Origin: Bacteroidales bacterium M8
GTDB taxonomy: Bacteria > Bacteroidota > Bacteroidia > Bacteroidales > Muribaculaceae
Direction: 5' to 3'
DNA length: 64,000 bases
NCBI GenBank assembly: GCA_001689495.1
Contig: LUJS01000031.1
Location: forward strand, 1 to 64,000
How positions within the stretch are numbered: the first letter of the stretch is position 1; each line of letters begins with the position of its first letter. The translations under genes and the position numbers were made by a program. Below the pieces are notes generated by a model. It was not told the DNA's origin, searched no databases, and saw nothing but the letters and a program-made list of their open reading frames with translations. Positions 7,462 through 15,880 of this stretch are shown one piece after another.

Positions 7462-9538
7462 CACCGACATAAAATACCTCAAGGGCTTCGGACCCCGGCG
7501 TGCCGACATGCTCGAGAAGAATCTGGGCATACGCACCTATCGCGACCTGCTGTATCATTTTCCCACCTCATACGTCGACCGCTCGTCCATCAGGCGCATC
7601 GCCGACTTCAGCGGCAACGACATGCCCTCCGTTCAGGTCAGGGGGCGTTTCGTGTCCATCACCGTGCAGGGCGAGGGTGCCAAGTCGAGGCTTGTCGGCC
7701 TCTTCTCGGACGGCTCGGGGGTGATGGAGGTGGTGTGGTTTCAGCGCATCAAGGCCATGCGCGAGCTCTATCACACCTCGACCGAATACGTGGTGTTCGG
7801 CAAGCCCACGCCGTTCAACGGGCGCTGGAGCATGGTGCATCCCGAGATCGACGCCCCCGGCGCCGCGGCAACGCAGATAGAGTTCAGGGGCGTGTATCCG
7901 CTGACCGAGCAGCTGCGAAACCGCGGCTTCTCGTCGCGCACGTTCTCGCTGGCCGCCCGCGAGGTGCTCGACGCCATGCGCGGAGTCAACGAGACGCTGC
8001 CCCCCTCGGTCGTCGCCTCGCTGGGGCTGATGGGCCTGTATGAGGCCCTGCGCACCATCCACAATCCACCCACGCCCGCCGCGCTCGAGAAGGCGCGCCT
8101 GAGGCTGAAGTTCGAGGAGCTGTTCTATCTTCAGCTCGACATCCAGAGCCGCGCCCGTGCGCGGTCGGCCTCGACGCCCGGCTTCTTCTTCCCGCGCATC
8201 GGACACTTCTTCAACACATTCTACAGCGAGTTCCTCCCCTTCCCGCTGACCGGCGCGCAGAAGAGGGTGATAAAGGAGATCCGGGCCGACATGGCCACGG
8301 GCCGCCAGATGAACCGCCTGCTGCAGGGCGACGTGGGCAGCGGCAAGACCCTCGTGGCCCTGCTGACCATGCTCATAGCCCTCGACAACGGCACGCAGGC
8401 GTGCCTGATGGCCCCGACCGAGATTCTGGCCACGCAGCACTTCGAGACCCTCTCGGACCTCGTGGCCCCCATGGGCATCAACGTCAAGCTGCTCACGGGG
8501 TCGACCCGCAAGAAGGCCCGCGAGCAGATACACGCCCAGCTCGAGGATGGCTCGCTGCACATACTGGTGGGCACGCACGCCGTCATCGAGGACAAGGTCA
8601 AGTTTAAGAACCTCGGCTTCATCGTCATCGACGAGCAGCACCGATTCGGCGTGGCCCAGCGCGCCCGCCTGTGGGCCAAGAACACCGTGCTGCCCCACGT
8701 GCTGGTGATGACGGCCACCCCCATACCCCGCACGCTGGCCATGACCGTCTATGGAGACCTCGACGTCAGCGTTATCGACGAGCTGCCCCCGGGCCGCAAG
8801 CCGGTGCAGACGCTGCTGCGATATGACGAGGAGCGTTTCGCGACATATCAGGGCATAGGGCGGCAGTTGCGGATGGGGCGTCAGGTATATATAGTGTATC
8901 CGCTCATCGAGGAGAACGAGAAGCTGGACCTCCGATCGCTCGAGGAGGGATATGAGAATATCCGCGAGATATTCCGCGACTACAGGGTGGCATACGTGCA
9001 CGGGCGCATGAAGCCCGAGGAGAAGGACCACCAGATGAATCTCTTTGCCTCGCATCAGGCCGACATTCTGGTCAGCACCACGGTGATAGAGGTGGGGGTC
9101 AACGTGCCCAACGCCACGACCATGGTGATAGAGAACGCCGAGCGTTTCGGCCTGTCGCAGCTGCACCAGTTGCGCGGGCGCGTGGGGCGCGGCGAGGGTC
9201 AGAGCTATTGCGTGCTGATGACCAAGCGCAAGATAGCCAAGGACACCCGCAAGCGTCTCGAGCTGATGACCCAGACCACCGACGGATTTGTCATAGCCGA
9301 GGCCGACATGCAGATGCGCGGTCCCGGCGACATCGAGGGCACGCAGCAGAGCGGCATTCCCTTCGACCTGCACATAGCCAATCTGGCCACCGACGGCATC
9401 ATAGTGCAGATGGCGCGCGACAAGGCCGTCGAGGTGCTCGGTGCGGACCCGGCGCTGGCCTCGCCCGAGGGGCTGATGATGCGCGCACAGCTGGCGCGAC
9501 TGTCGTCGCGCACCCGCGACTGGTCGCGTATATCGTGA
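7445..9538 (+). CDS. recG: ATP-dependent DNA helicase RecG
   Basis: A 697-residue branch-migration helicase that remodels stalled forks and recombination intermediates. The N-terminal wedge/OB domain spans about residues 50-240. The helicase core follows, with Walker A GDVGSGKT (about 300), APTEILA, the DExH-type box VIDEQHRFG, the TATPIPRT motif, and the C-terminal helicase segment including VSTTVIEVGVNVPNA and QLRGRVGRG. The C-terminal tail RGPGDIEGTQQSG is the usual RecG segment. The ATG at 7445 is preceded in frame by a GTG at 7442; either could initiate. It follows ispD with an overlap, an arrangement that recurs in this lineage, and is followed by a gene-free stretch with a terminator. 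Confidence 0.97.
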   Translation: MADILDTDIKYLKGFGPRRADMLEKNLGIRTYRDLLYHFPTSYVDRSSIRRIADFSGNDMPSVQVRGRFVSITVQGEGAKSRLVGLFSDGSGVMEVVWFQRIKAMRELYHTSTEYVVFGKPTPFNGRWSMVHPEIDAPGAAATQIEFRGVYPLTEQLRNRGFSSRTFSLAAREVLDAMRGVNETLPPSVVASLGLMGLYEALRTIHNPPTPAALEKARLRLKFEELFYLQLDIQSRARARSASTPGFFFPRIGHFFNTFYSEFLPFPLTGAQKRVIKEIRADMATGRQMNRLLQGDVGSGKTLVALLTMLIALDNGTQACLMAPTEILATQHFETLSDLVAPMGINVKLLTGSTRKKAREQIHAQLEDGSLHILVGTHAVIEDKVKFKNLGFIVIDEQHRFGVAQRARLWAKNTVLPHVLVMTATPIPRTLAMTVYGDLDVSVIDELPPGRKPVQTLLRYDEERFATYQGIGRQLRMGRQVYIVYPLIEENEKLDLRSLEEGYENIREIFRDYRVAYVHGRMKPEEKDHQMNLFASHQADILVSTTVIEVGVNVPNATTMVIENAERFGLSQLHQLRGRVGRGEGQSYCVLMTKRKIAKDTRKRLELMTQTTDGFVIAEADMQMRGPGDIEGTQQSGIPFDLHIANLATDGIIVQMARDKAVEVLGADPALASPEGLMMRAQLARLSSRTRDWSRIS

Positions 9539-9869
9539 TTTTAACACAAAAAATCCGATTTTAACCCTTTGCGTTGACGTTTTTTAATCACTTTTTGCTC
9601 ATGGCCGTCCGTCAAACATGGCCGCAGTTTGTTCTAACATTGAAAGAAGCATTGAAAGCCGCCCCCCGTGGGGAGGCGATAACATTACATCCCTCGTCCT
9701 CTTTATCGAGTTGCGAAACTGGGTACTGAGGCTCTCATAAATAAATAGTTGAAACGTGAGGAGCGGTTTGCGGCATCCGGTCGCAAACCGCTTTTCTCAT
9801 GTCACACGACACGAAAGCGCGACACCGATGGACGGTGCCGCGCTTGTCATAATTGTACGAGTCAGTGTC
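9539..9869. other. gene-free region with hairpins; possible small RNA
   Basis: No supported reading frame. It contains a GC-rich imperfect hairpin around 9660-9680 (CCCC against GGGG arms), a duplicated CATTGAAAG at about 9638 and 9652, a small CTCG/CGAG hairpin at about 9693-9710 and a strong terminator at 9763-9795. A structured RNA ending at that terminator is possible, but I found no exact TAnnTTTG promoter for it (closest is TAACATTG at 9635-9642), so it may only be the recG 3' region. Confidence 0.35.
9763..9795 (+). terminator. Rho-independent terminator
   Basis: A perfect 10-base-pair stem GCGGTTTGCG (9763-9772) paired with CGCAAACCGC (9782-9791), a 9-base loop, then TTTTC on the plus strand. 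It ends either the ispD-recG transcript or a short RNA from the preceding region. Confidence 0.8.
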
Positions 9870-12353
9870 TTATCTTACGGCAATCTTGCGCGTTGAGTCT
9901 GCCGACTTCACCACATAGATGCCCGGCTCGAGCACGGCGTCCTTCTCGGGACCGGCATAGATCAGCACGCCGGCCACCGAATATATCCTGACCTCGGGGT
10001 CCGAGTCTGCCTCGATGCCCTCGATGCCCGACTCCTTGACGATTTCGAAGTCCTGATAGATATAATCGTAGTCTCCCAGCCAGTTGTTTCTGAACCGCTC
10101 GAAGTCTCCCCAATCCATGTAGCTGCAGAGTTTCATCTTTTCGGGGGCCTTGCAGACCAGATAGATGTGTCCGTCCTCCTCCTCGACCACGTCGGCATAG
10201 ACGCTCGGGTTATAGCCACTGTATTGGGTATTGACATAATAGCAGGTCTGTGCTCCCGACAGGGTCTTGGACATGTGGGTGATGTCGATGCGGTCGCCCA
10301 CATGCACCTGACCGAGCTGTGTCGCCCATTCCAGCTTGTCCTGAGCCTTGTCGACGGTATATGTCACGCCCACCTCTGTCTCGAAGGGGCGGGGGCCCTC
10401 AAAGCGTGCGGGCACCCACACGGTGTGCTCTCCGCTCTCGACGTCGGTGCCGCTCACGGTGACGGTGGGCGCCACGTCGGCCTCATATCCGGGCATCACG
10501 TTGGTGAGTGAGATCTCGTGTGCCTTGCCGTCGTATGTGAACGAGGCCGGCGTGGTCTCGACCATCGGGTGCAGGTCATAGCCGCCGAAGTTGCGCTTGT
10601 ATGCGTTTACGTCGGGCACGTATATCTGATAGCTGTTGTTGACGCCGCTCGAGGCATTTATGTATTTTTCAGCGGGTCGGGAGATGGGTATGATGACCTT
10701 CTCGAGCTTGAAGCAGTAGCTGAATGCATTGGGCGCGAGAGAATCGACCGACGCGGGTATGAACAGCTCGGTGAGGTTGGGGCAATATTGCAGCGACGAG
10801 TAGCTCATTTTCTTGAGTCCGTCGGGGAGATTGATGTGGTCGAATTCCCATCCGTAGAACGCATTGTCGGTCAGCTCGACCACGTTCTTGCCAATCGTGA
10901 CGTTGGTGGCGCATTTGAGCCCCAGTGCGGGGATGCGCTTCACGGCGTCGCCGAAGTTGACGTTGTCAACGGTGGTGACATAATTGCCTATGCTCGTCAC
11001 CGACTCATAGTCGCTGACGTTCCAGTTGACGGTCTTTATCTTCGGACAGCCGGTGATGCAATAGTATCCGTTGATTTTCTTGAGTCCCTTTCCGAACGAG
11101 ATGGTCTCGAGCGACTTGCAGTCCTCGCAAATATGGCTGTCTATCTCCTCGACGCCGTCGGGTATCACCAGCTCTTTCAGTCCGTTCATCTCGCGGAATG
11201 CCATTATGTCGATGCGGCGCAGCGATGCGGGGAGCTGCAGCTCGGTGACGGCGGCGCACTTGTTGAGGAATCCCTCGTAGAGCCTCTCCACCTTGGGGCC
11301 GAACGTAATCTTCTGGAGCGCGGGGCCGAAGGGCGACATGGGCACGTGTACGGCCAGACCGGGAGTCGAGTTGTCGAGCATCTCGCAGTCGATGGCGTTC
11401 CAGACGACCTCGGTCAGGTTTTCACACTCGCCTATGGCATAGCGTCCCAGATAGCGCAGCGTCTCGGGGATGGTGATGCGGGTGAGGAGCGAATTCTTGT
11501 GAAACGTGAATGCCGTGATGCCCACGGTGCCCTCGCGCACGTCTATCGTGAACGGCTCGATGCTCTGGTTGCTGATATAGGCATAGAGGCACTTGTCTAT
11601 GTACAAGGTGCCGGGCGCCTTGTCGCAAATCCATTGCGTGCCGTGAAAGGCGTACTGCGCCACATACTCGATGGTGCCCGAGGTGGTTATGTCGGACAGA
11701 TAGGTGTATTTGTTGAACAGGCAGGGCACCTTCTTGACGGTGGGGCCGAACACAACGTGCTCGAGCATGGAGTTCTCGAATACGGTGGTATACCGGTCCT
11801 GCCCCTCGTAGTTGTAGGCGGTGCAGTCGATGGCGTTCCAGTAGAGGCTCTCGATGCCGGTCAGGCTGAATGACTTGGGGGCGATGATGGTGACGTTTGC
11901 CGGGATGGTGATGCTCTTGAGCTGCGAGCAGCCATAGAACACGCGCCCCTCGTTGGGGTCGTATCTCGAAATGGAGCGCCCTATCTCGGTGAGCGATTCG
12001 GGCAGGGTCACCGACGCGAGCGACTCACATTCGGCAAACGAGTGCTGGCCCAAGGTCTTCACGCCCTCGGGGAGCGACAGCGACGTGGCCGCGACGCATT
12101 TGTTGAAGGCATAGTCGCCGACGTCGGTGATGCCCTCTCCGATGACGATGCTGTTGATCTGGCTGCGGTATTCGGCCCACGGGGCGGTGCGTCCGTCGGG
12201 GTCGAAATAGTTTGTCATCTTGCCCTCGCCCGAGATGGTGAGCGTGCCGCCGTCAAGGCTCCAGTGGGCCGAAGCGCCGCACTCGCCGCTCTGTGCCCAC
12301 GAGGCAAGGACGGTCATTGCCGACACGAGGCCGGCCGTCATGAATCTTTTCAT
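9870..12353 (-). CDS. BspA-like leucine-rich-repeat surface protein with type IX sorting-like C-terminus
   Basis: An 827-residue secreted protein. A signal peptide covers the first 20 residues (cleavage near SWA/Q). Residues about 25-600 are BspA-type LRR_5 repeats (patterns such as ITIPANVTIIAPKSF, LPASLRRIDIMAFREM and IPDGVEEIDSHICEDC), the repeats known to mediate adhesion in Treponema/Tannerella relatives. A beta-rich segment (about 610-740) follows. The last 50 residues, with VRIYSVAGVLIYAG and LEPGIYVVKSADSTRKIAVR, resemble the type A sorting domain of type IX secretion cargo, so the protein is probably exported through the outer membrane. It is monocistronic with its own promoter at 12436-12466. 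The first LRR gene at 3.9 kb belongs to a different repeat subfamily. Confidence 0.85.
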   Translation of the reverse strand: MKRFMTAGLVSAMTVLASWAQSGECGASAHWSLDGGTLTISGEGKMTNYFDPDGRTAPWAEYRSQINSIVIGEGITDVGDYAFNKCVAATSLSLPEGVKTLGQHSFAECESLASVTLPESLTEIGRSISRYDPNEGRVFYGCSQLKSITIPANVTIIAPKSFSLTGIESLYWNAIDCTAYNYEGQDRYTTVFENSMLEHVVFGPTVKKVPCLFNKYTYLSDITTSGTIEYVAQYAFHGTQWICDKAPGTLYIDKCLYAYISNQSIEPFTIDVREGTVGITAFTFHKNSLLTRITIPETLRYLGRYAIGECENLTEVVWNAIDCEMLDNSTPGLAVHVPMSPFGPALQKITFGPKVERLYEGFLNKCAAVTELQLPASLRRIDIMAFREMNGLKELVIPDGVEEIDSHICEDCKSLETISFGKGLKKINGYYCITGCPKIKTVNWNVSDYESVTSIGNYVTTVDNVNFGDAVKRIPALGLKCATNVTIGKNVVELTDNAFYGWEFDHINLPDGLKKMSYSSLQYCPNLTELFIPASVDSLAPNAFSYCFKLEKVIIPISRPAEKYINASSGVNNSYQIYVPDVNAYKRNFGGYDLHPMVETTPASFTYDGKAHEISLTNVMPGYEADVAPTVTVSGTDVESGEHTVWVPARFEGPRPFETEVGVTYTVDKAQDKLEWATQLGQVHVGDRIDITHMSKTLSGAQTCYYVNTQYSGYNPSVYADVVEEEDGHIYLVCKAPEKMKLCSYMDWGDFERFRNNWLGDYDYIYQDFEIVKESGIEGIEADSDPEVRIYSVAGVLIYAGPEKDAVLEPGIYVVKSADSTRKIAVR

Positions 12354-12435
12354 AGCGTATGTGTGTGTGATTGAATGGAATTGTCAGGTGTCCGATGTGT
12401 TTTATGGTGTGTCGATGTGTGTCTGAACACGGGTG

Positions 12436-12466
12436 CAAAGTTACGATAATTATGTGTACCCGGCAA
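12436..12466 (-). promoter_or_regulatory. promoter of the BspA-like gene
   Basis: On the minus strand, TTG at 12464-12466, exactly 20 bases, then TAACTTTG at 12436-12443. This is a full Bacteroidetes promoter, giving a leader of about 75 bases before the start at 12353. Confidence 0.75.
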
Positions 12467-12572
12467 TATTGGGGCCCTGAAAAATACACACCTCCGCGAA
12501 AGGCAAAAATGATACTAATTTGACATATTGTGATACATATTGCCGCTGGCGGCGAAAAAATGACGTGGGGTA

Positions 12573-12603
12573 TTGCATTTATGGCCCCGATGACATATCT
12601 TTG
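12573..12603 (+). promoter_or_regulatory. promoter of a probable small RNA
   Basis: TTG at 12573-12575, exactly 20 bases, then TATCTTTG at 12596-12603. No open reading frame follows it before the terminator at 12770-12812. Confidence 0.75.
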
Positions 12604-12608
12604 CGGTG

Positions 12609-12812
12609 ACCAAACATAAGAATACGTTATTTGTTTTTTATTATTCCCTGACGTAAAAACACGGCTTCAGAAGATATTGAAGTCAAAGCGAGTTTTAGAT
12701 AGGTTAACATAAGATGCATTGTTCCTGCCTCCGCAGGTGCAATCATAGTTTTACGCAACTTAACGCAAAGTGCTCCCGCTTCGGATTGTCCGAGGCGGGA
12801 GCACGCTTATTT
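12609..12812 (+). ncRNA. probable structured small RNA, about 200 nt
   Basis: The segment is bounded by a complete promoter (12573-12603) and a Rho-independent terminator (12770-12812) and has no coding capacity. Internal pairing is visible: a long-range stem CGTAAAA(A)C at 12652-12660 with GTTTTACG at 12748-12755; inside it a CTTCA/TGAAG hairpin (12665-12669 with 12678-12682) and a CCTGC-CTCC-GCAGG hairpin (12724-12737) extended by ATTG/CAAT across a small internal loop. This closed multi-stem design, size and intergenic position fit conserved Bacteroidales RNAs such as the Bacteroidales-1 motif or a 6S-like RNA, but I cannot assign it without a covariance model. Direction is plus, while both neighbours are on the minus strand. 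Confidence 0.65.
12770..12812 (+). terminator. terminator of the small RNA
   Basis: A 10-base-pair perfect stem GTGCTCCCGC (12770-12779) with its complement at 12795-12804, an additional TCGG/CCGA inner pairing, followed by GCTTATTTATT. It also faces the end of the minus-strand DUF3298 gene. Confidence 0.8.
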
Positions 12813-12828
12813 ATTCAGACAGACTTGT

Positions 12829-13695
12829 TCAGAACTGATCGGCAAACAGTGTCTTGACGTCGGGGTTGAGTATCGAGTCTATCTCGTAGGGATAGACCGT
12901 CACGTCAACGGGTCCCATGGCATAGGGTGCGATGTCATAGGGATTGTAGTGGAACACCACGCCGCCGCCCGCGATATAGGGCTGGCCGGGATAGGTGAGC
13001 TGCGAGGCAAAGATGCCGGCGTTGTCCAGCTTGGAGACGTCGACGCCCAGCTGGCGGGCCAGCGCGCCTTTGATTATGCCGACGAGCTTGTCGGTGCTGC
13101 CGGGCACGAACATGTTGCCGAGGTCAAGCACCTTGGCGTTGCGCAGGTCGTAGGTGAAGGGGCGAGTGGCCGTGAAGGGGTGCGCGCCGCCCGTATAGGT
13201 CGACGACGATACCTCGTATGATACCATCTCCTCGTTCAGCTCGACGATGCTGGCGGTGACGTTCGAGTACCACGACCTCATCTCGTCGCGGGCGGCAGGT
13301 TCGGCCTCGACGGCGGTGATTGTCTCGCCGGGGGCCAGCGAGTCGACCATCGACGTGTTGGCGATGAAGTCGAGTATGGCGGGGTTGACGCTCTTTGACG
13401 TGTCGGCATAGCAGTAGCGCAGCAGCGAGTCCTGCAGCACCTTGATGTCGGCGTTGCCTATCTTCTCGGGCCAGTGTATCGAGGTCGAGATGTCGAAATA
13501 TGCCGAATCGCCGTCGAAGGTGACGAGATACGTGCGGTCCGAGCTCTTGATGGACTGGTTGACTGCAAACTCCGAGATGGCCGCGTCGGCCTTGCCGGCC
13601 GATGCGTCGGAGGTGTCGCCCTTCGAGCATGAGGCGAAGAGCATCGGGATGGCCGCCGTGCAGATGGCCGCGGCGGTGAGAAATGAATTCTTCAT
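12829..13695 (-). CDS. DUF3298/DUF4163 (RsiV-like) lipoprotein
   Basis: A 288-residue exported lipoprotein: the N-terminus MKNSFLTAAAICTAAIPMLFASCSKGD has a lipobox (FASC). The C-terminal half contains the family hallmarks YTGGAHPFTATRPFTYDL, KVLDLGNMF and VVFHYNPYDIAPYAMGPVDV of the DUF3298 domain, which in the Bacillus anti-sigma protein RsiV binds lysozyme; the function in Bacteroidales homologues is not established. I start it at the ATG at 13695: the frame is open upstream to 13914, but those residues do not look coding and the signal peptide begins here. It is monocistronic, convergent with the small RNA terminator. Confidence 0.82.
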   Translation of the reverse strand: MKNSFLTAAAICTAAIPMLFASCSKGDTSDASAGKADAAISEFAVNQSIKSSDRTYLVTFDGDSAYFDISTSIHWPEKIGNADIKVLQDSLLRYCYADTSKSVNPAILDFIANTSMVDSLAPGETITAVEAEPAARDEMRSWYSNVTASIVELNEEMVSYEVSSSTYTGGAHPFTATRPFTYDLRNAKVLDLGNMFVPGSTDKLVGIIKGALARQLGVDVSKLDNAGIFASQLTYPGQPYIAGGGVVFHYNPYDIAPYAMGPVDVTVYPYEIDSILNPDVKTLFADQF

Positions 13696-13935
13696 AACGG
13701 TTATTGGAAAAACGTGTGCAAAATTGATAAAAAACTTCGAGACCGGCAAATATATTTTTGCGGTCTCCGGCAGGTGCCTCCGCATCCCGCCGCTTTCAGT
13801 AACAACGCCCCGGAGAGTGCCCGTGTTGGTCGGCCAAAGGTTAAAGAGATTGAAAAACAGGCCAAAAACTATGCTCAAATGATGAAAATATGTGAAATCT
13901 TGCCCCGTTAACATCTTTATACGTTAAAAAGTTTA

Positions 13936-13963
13936 GTCAGAATAGAAAAATTTATTAACTTTG
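13936..13963 (+). promoter_or_regulatory. acpP promoter
   Basis: TAACTTTG at 13956-13963 with a TTTA-type element about 20 bases upstream (13932-13936). It predicts a leader of about 83 bases for acpP. The 357-base gap between 13695 and 14053 otherwise holds nothing I can identify. Confidence 0.65.
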
Positions 13964-14052
13964 CAGCGCAAAAATAGGCAGAGCACCCGCGACGCCTTGA
14001 ATTGCATCCCTATAAATTCGAATATACTAATTCAAAAACTCTTTTAACTACT

Positions 14053-14289
14053 ATGTCTGAAATCGCATCACGTGTAAAGGCTATCATCGTTGATAAGCTG
14101 GGTGTTGACGAAAACGAAGTTACCGACACCGCAGAATTCACCAAGGATCTTGGCGCTGACAGCCTCGACACCGTAGAGCTCATCATGGAGTTCGAGAAGG
14201 AATTTGGCATCACCATCCCCGATGAGAAGGCCGAGGGCATCCGCACCGTACAGGACGCCATCGACTACATCGAGGCTTCGCAGAAGTAA
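14053..14289 (+). CDS. acpP: acyl carrier protein
   Basis: A 78-residue acidic helical protein that carries the growing acyl chain on a phosphopantetheine arm in fatty acid synthesis. The DSL motif (GADSLDTVELIMEFEKEFG) places the modified serine at residue 37. The start at 14053 gives the standard N-terminus MSEIASRVKAIIVDKLGVDE; the 17 upstream in-frame residues lie in the leader. The next gene is fabF, the enzyme that uses it, in the same direction, with a hairpin between them. Confidence 0.97.
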   Translation: MSEIASRVKAIIVDKLGVDENEVTDTAEFTKDLGADSLDTVELIMEFEKEFGITIPDEKAEGIRTVQDAIDYIEASQK

Positions 14290-14364
14290 TCAGGACGGAT
14301 TGCCGTCGCCGCCGGGCTGCCGCTGTTTGCCATAACCACCAGCCCCCGGCCGGAACCCCCTAAA

Positions 14365-14400
14365 GGCTCCACACGCCTCTAAGCGCGGTGGAGCCTTATT
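14365..14400 (+). terminator. hairpin between acpP and fabF
   Basis: GGCTCCAC (14365-14372) pairs with GTGGAGCC (14388-14395), followed by TTATTTC. A terminator or attenuator that would let acpP be expressed well above fabF, which starts 69 bases further on. Confidence 0.65.
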
Positions 14401-14468
14401 TCAGTATAAGCCCCTTTCCGCTAATCCCAACCCCATCAATCACACTACACACCCCACTGACTACACAT

Positions 14469-15737
14469 ATGGAACTGAAAAGAGTAGTAGTGACCGGGCT
14501 CGGCGCCCTCACCCCCATAGGCAACGACGTGGAGACCACATGGCTCAACGCCGTGGCCGGCAAGAGCGGAGCCGCCCCCATCACCCACTTTGACGCCTCG
14601 AAGTTCAAGACACAGTTTGCCTGCGAGGTCAAAGACTTCAACCCCAACGACCACTTCGACCGCAAGAAGCTCCGTCAGCTCGACCTCTATGCGCAGTATG
14701 CCATGGTTGCAGCCCGTCAGGCTGTGGCCGACTCCAACATACTCGAGGCCCAGAACCTCGACAAGGACCGCGTAGGCGTCATCGTGGCTGCCGGCATCGG
14801 CGGTCTCCACACCTTCGAGGAGGAGGCCGGATACTATGCCGTCAACGGTGCCGAGCAGGGTCCCAAATACAACCCCTTCTTCATCCCCAAGATGATCGCC
14901 GACATCGCTTCGGGCCACATCTCGATGGACTATGCATTCCACGGTCCCAACTATGGTGTGGTTTCGGCCTGCGCGTCGTCAAACAACGCCATCATCGACG
15001 CCTTCAACCTGATCCGTCTCGGCAAGGCCGACGTCATGGTGACCGGTGGCGCCGAGGCTGCCATCTATCCCGCAGGCGTGGGCGGCTTCAACTCGATGCA
15101 CGCCCTGTCGACCCGCAACGACTCGCCCGAGACCGCATCGCGCCCCTTCAGCAAGTCGCGTGACGGATTCGTGATGGGCGAGGGCTCGGTGGTCCTCATC
15201 CTCGAGGAGCTCGAGCACGCCAAGGCTCGCGGCGCCAAGATCTATGCCGAGGTTGCCGGCGGCGGCATGAGCGCCGACGCCTATCACCTCACCGCCACTC
15301 ACCCCGAGGGTCTCGGAGCAAAGCTCTCGATGAAGAACGCCCTCGAGGACGCAGGCATGACCCCCGACGACATCGACTACATCAACGTGCACGGCACTTC
15401 GACCCCTGTCGGCGACATCTCTGAGGTCAAGGCCATCGTCGAGCTCTTCGGCCCCGCCGCACACAAGCTCAACATCAGCTCGACCAAGTCGATGACCGGC
15501 CACCTGCTGGGCGCCACCGGCGCGCTCGAGGCCATGTTCTCCGTGCTGGCTTGCCAGAACGACATCGTGCCCCCCACCATCAACCACGAGGAGGGCGACG
15601 ACGACGAGAACATCGACTATACCCTCAACTTCACCTTCAACAAGGCTCAGAACCGTCCCGTACGCGCAGCCCTGTCCAACTCGTTCGGTTTCGGCGGCCA
15701 CAACGCTACCGTCATCGTCAAGAAGTACGAGGCATAA
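14469..15737 (+). CDS. fabF: beta-ketoacyl-ACP synthase II
   Basis: A 422-residue condensing enzyme that elongates acyl-ACP with malonyl-ACP. The catalytic triad is intact: Cys168 in SACASSNNA, His309 in VHGTSTPVGD, and His345 in STKSMTGHLLGATGA. The terminal NSFGFGGHNAT is the usual glycine-rich segment. The start at 14469 gives the conserved MELKRVVVTGLGALTPIGND; in-frame upstream residues are not family-like. It lies 180 bases after acpP. No separate TAnnTTTG promoter was seen, so readthrough from acpP is likely. Confidence 0.97.
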   Translation: MELKRVVVTGLGALTPIGNDVETTWLNAVAGKSGAAPITHFDASKFKTQFACEVKDFNPNDHFDRKKLRQLDLYAQYAMVAARQAVADSNILEAQNLDKDRVGVIVAAGIGGLHTFEEEAGYYAVNGAEQGPKYNPFFIPKMIADIASGHISMDYAFHGPNYGVVSACASSNNAIIDAFNLIRLGKADVMVTGGAEAAIYPAGVGGFNSMHALSTRNDSPETASRPFSKSRDGFVMGEGSVVLILEELEHAKARGAKIYAEVAGGGMSADAYHLTATHPEGLGAKLSMKNALEDAGMTPDDIDYINVHGTSTPVGDISEVKAIVELFGPAAHKLNISSTKSMTGHLLGATGALEAMFSVLACQNDIVPPTINHEEGDDDENIDYTLNFTFNKAQNRPVRAALSNSFGFGGHNATVIVKKYEA

Positions 15738-15768
15738 CCCTCCCGTCAATCTTATTCTATCCGATAAC

Positions 15769-15812
15769 CCGTCCCCGCACGCCAGAAATGGCCTGCGGGG
15801 ACGGGTGTTTTC
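15769..15812 (+). terminator. fabF terminator
   Basis: A 12-base-pair perfect stem, CCCGTCCCCGCA at 15769-15780 and its complement at 15795-15806, then TGTTTTC. Confidence 0.85.
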
Positions 15813-15880
15813 GTGCCTCAAAACTTTGGCGCGGCGGGTGATGTTATAATAGGTGTATCAACGTCAAGACACCTCGCGTC

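Noticed and set aside
7568..9547. A 659-codon minus-strand frame opposite recG
   Set aside because: Composition is rich in His, Arg, Gln and Leu with no motif, and it mirrors the recG coding strand.
10518..11873. A 451-codon plus-strand frame opposite the BspA-like gene
   Set aside because: A shadow of the repeated LRR coding sequence, with no protein-like signature.
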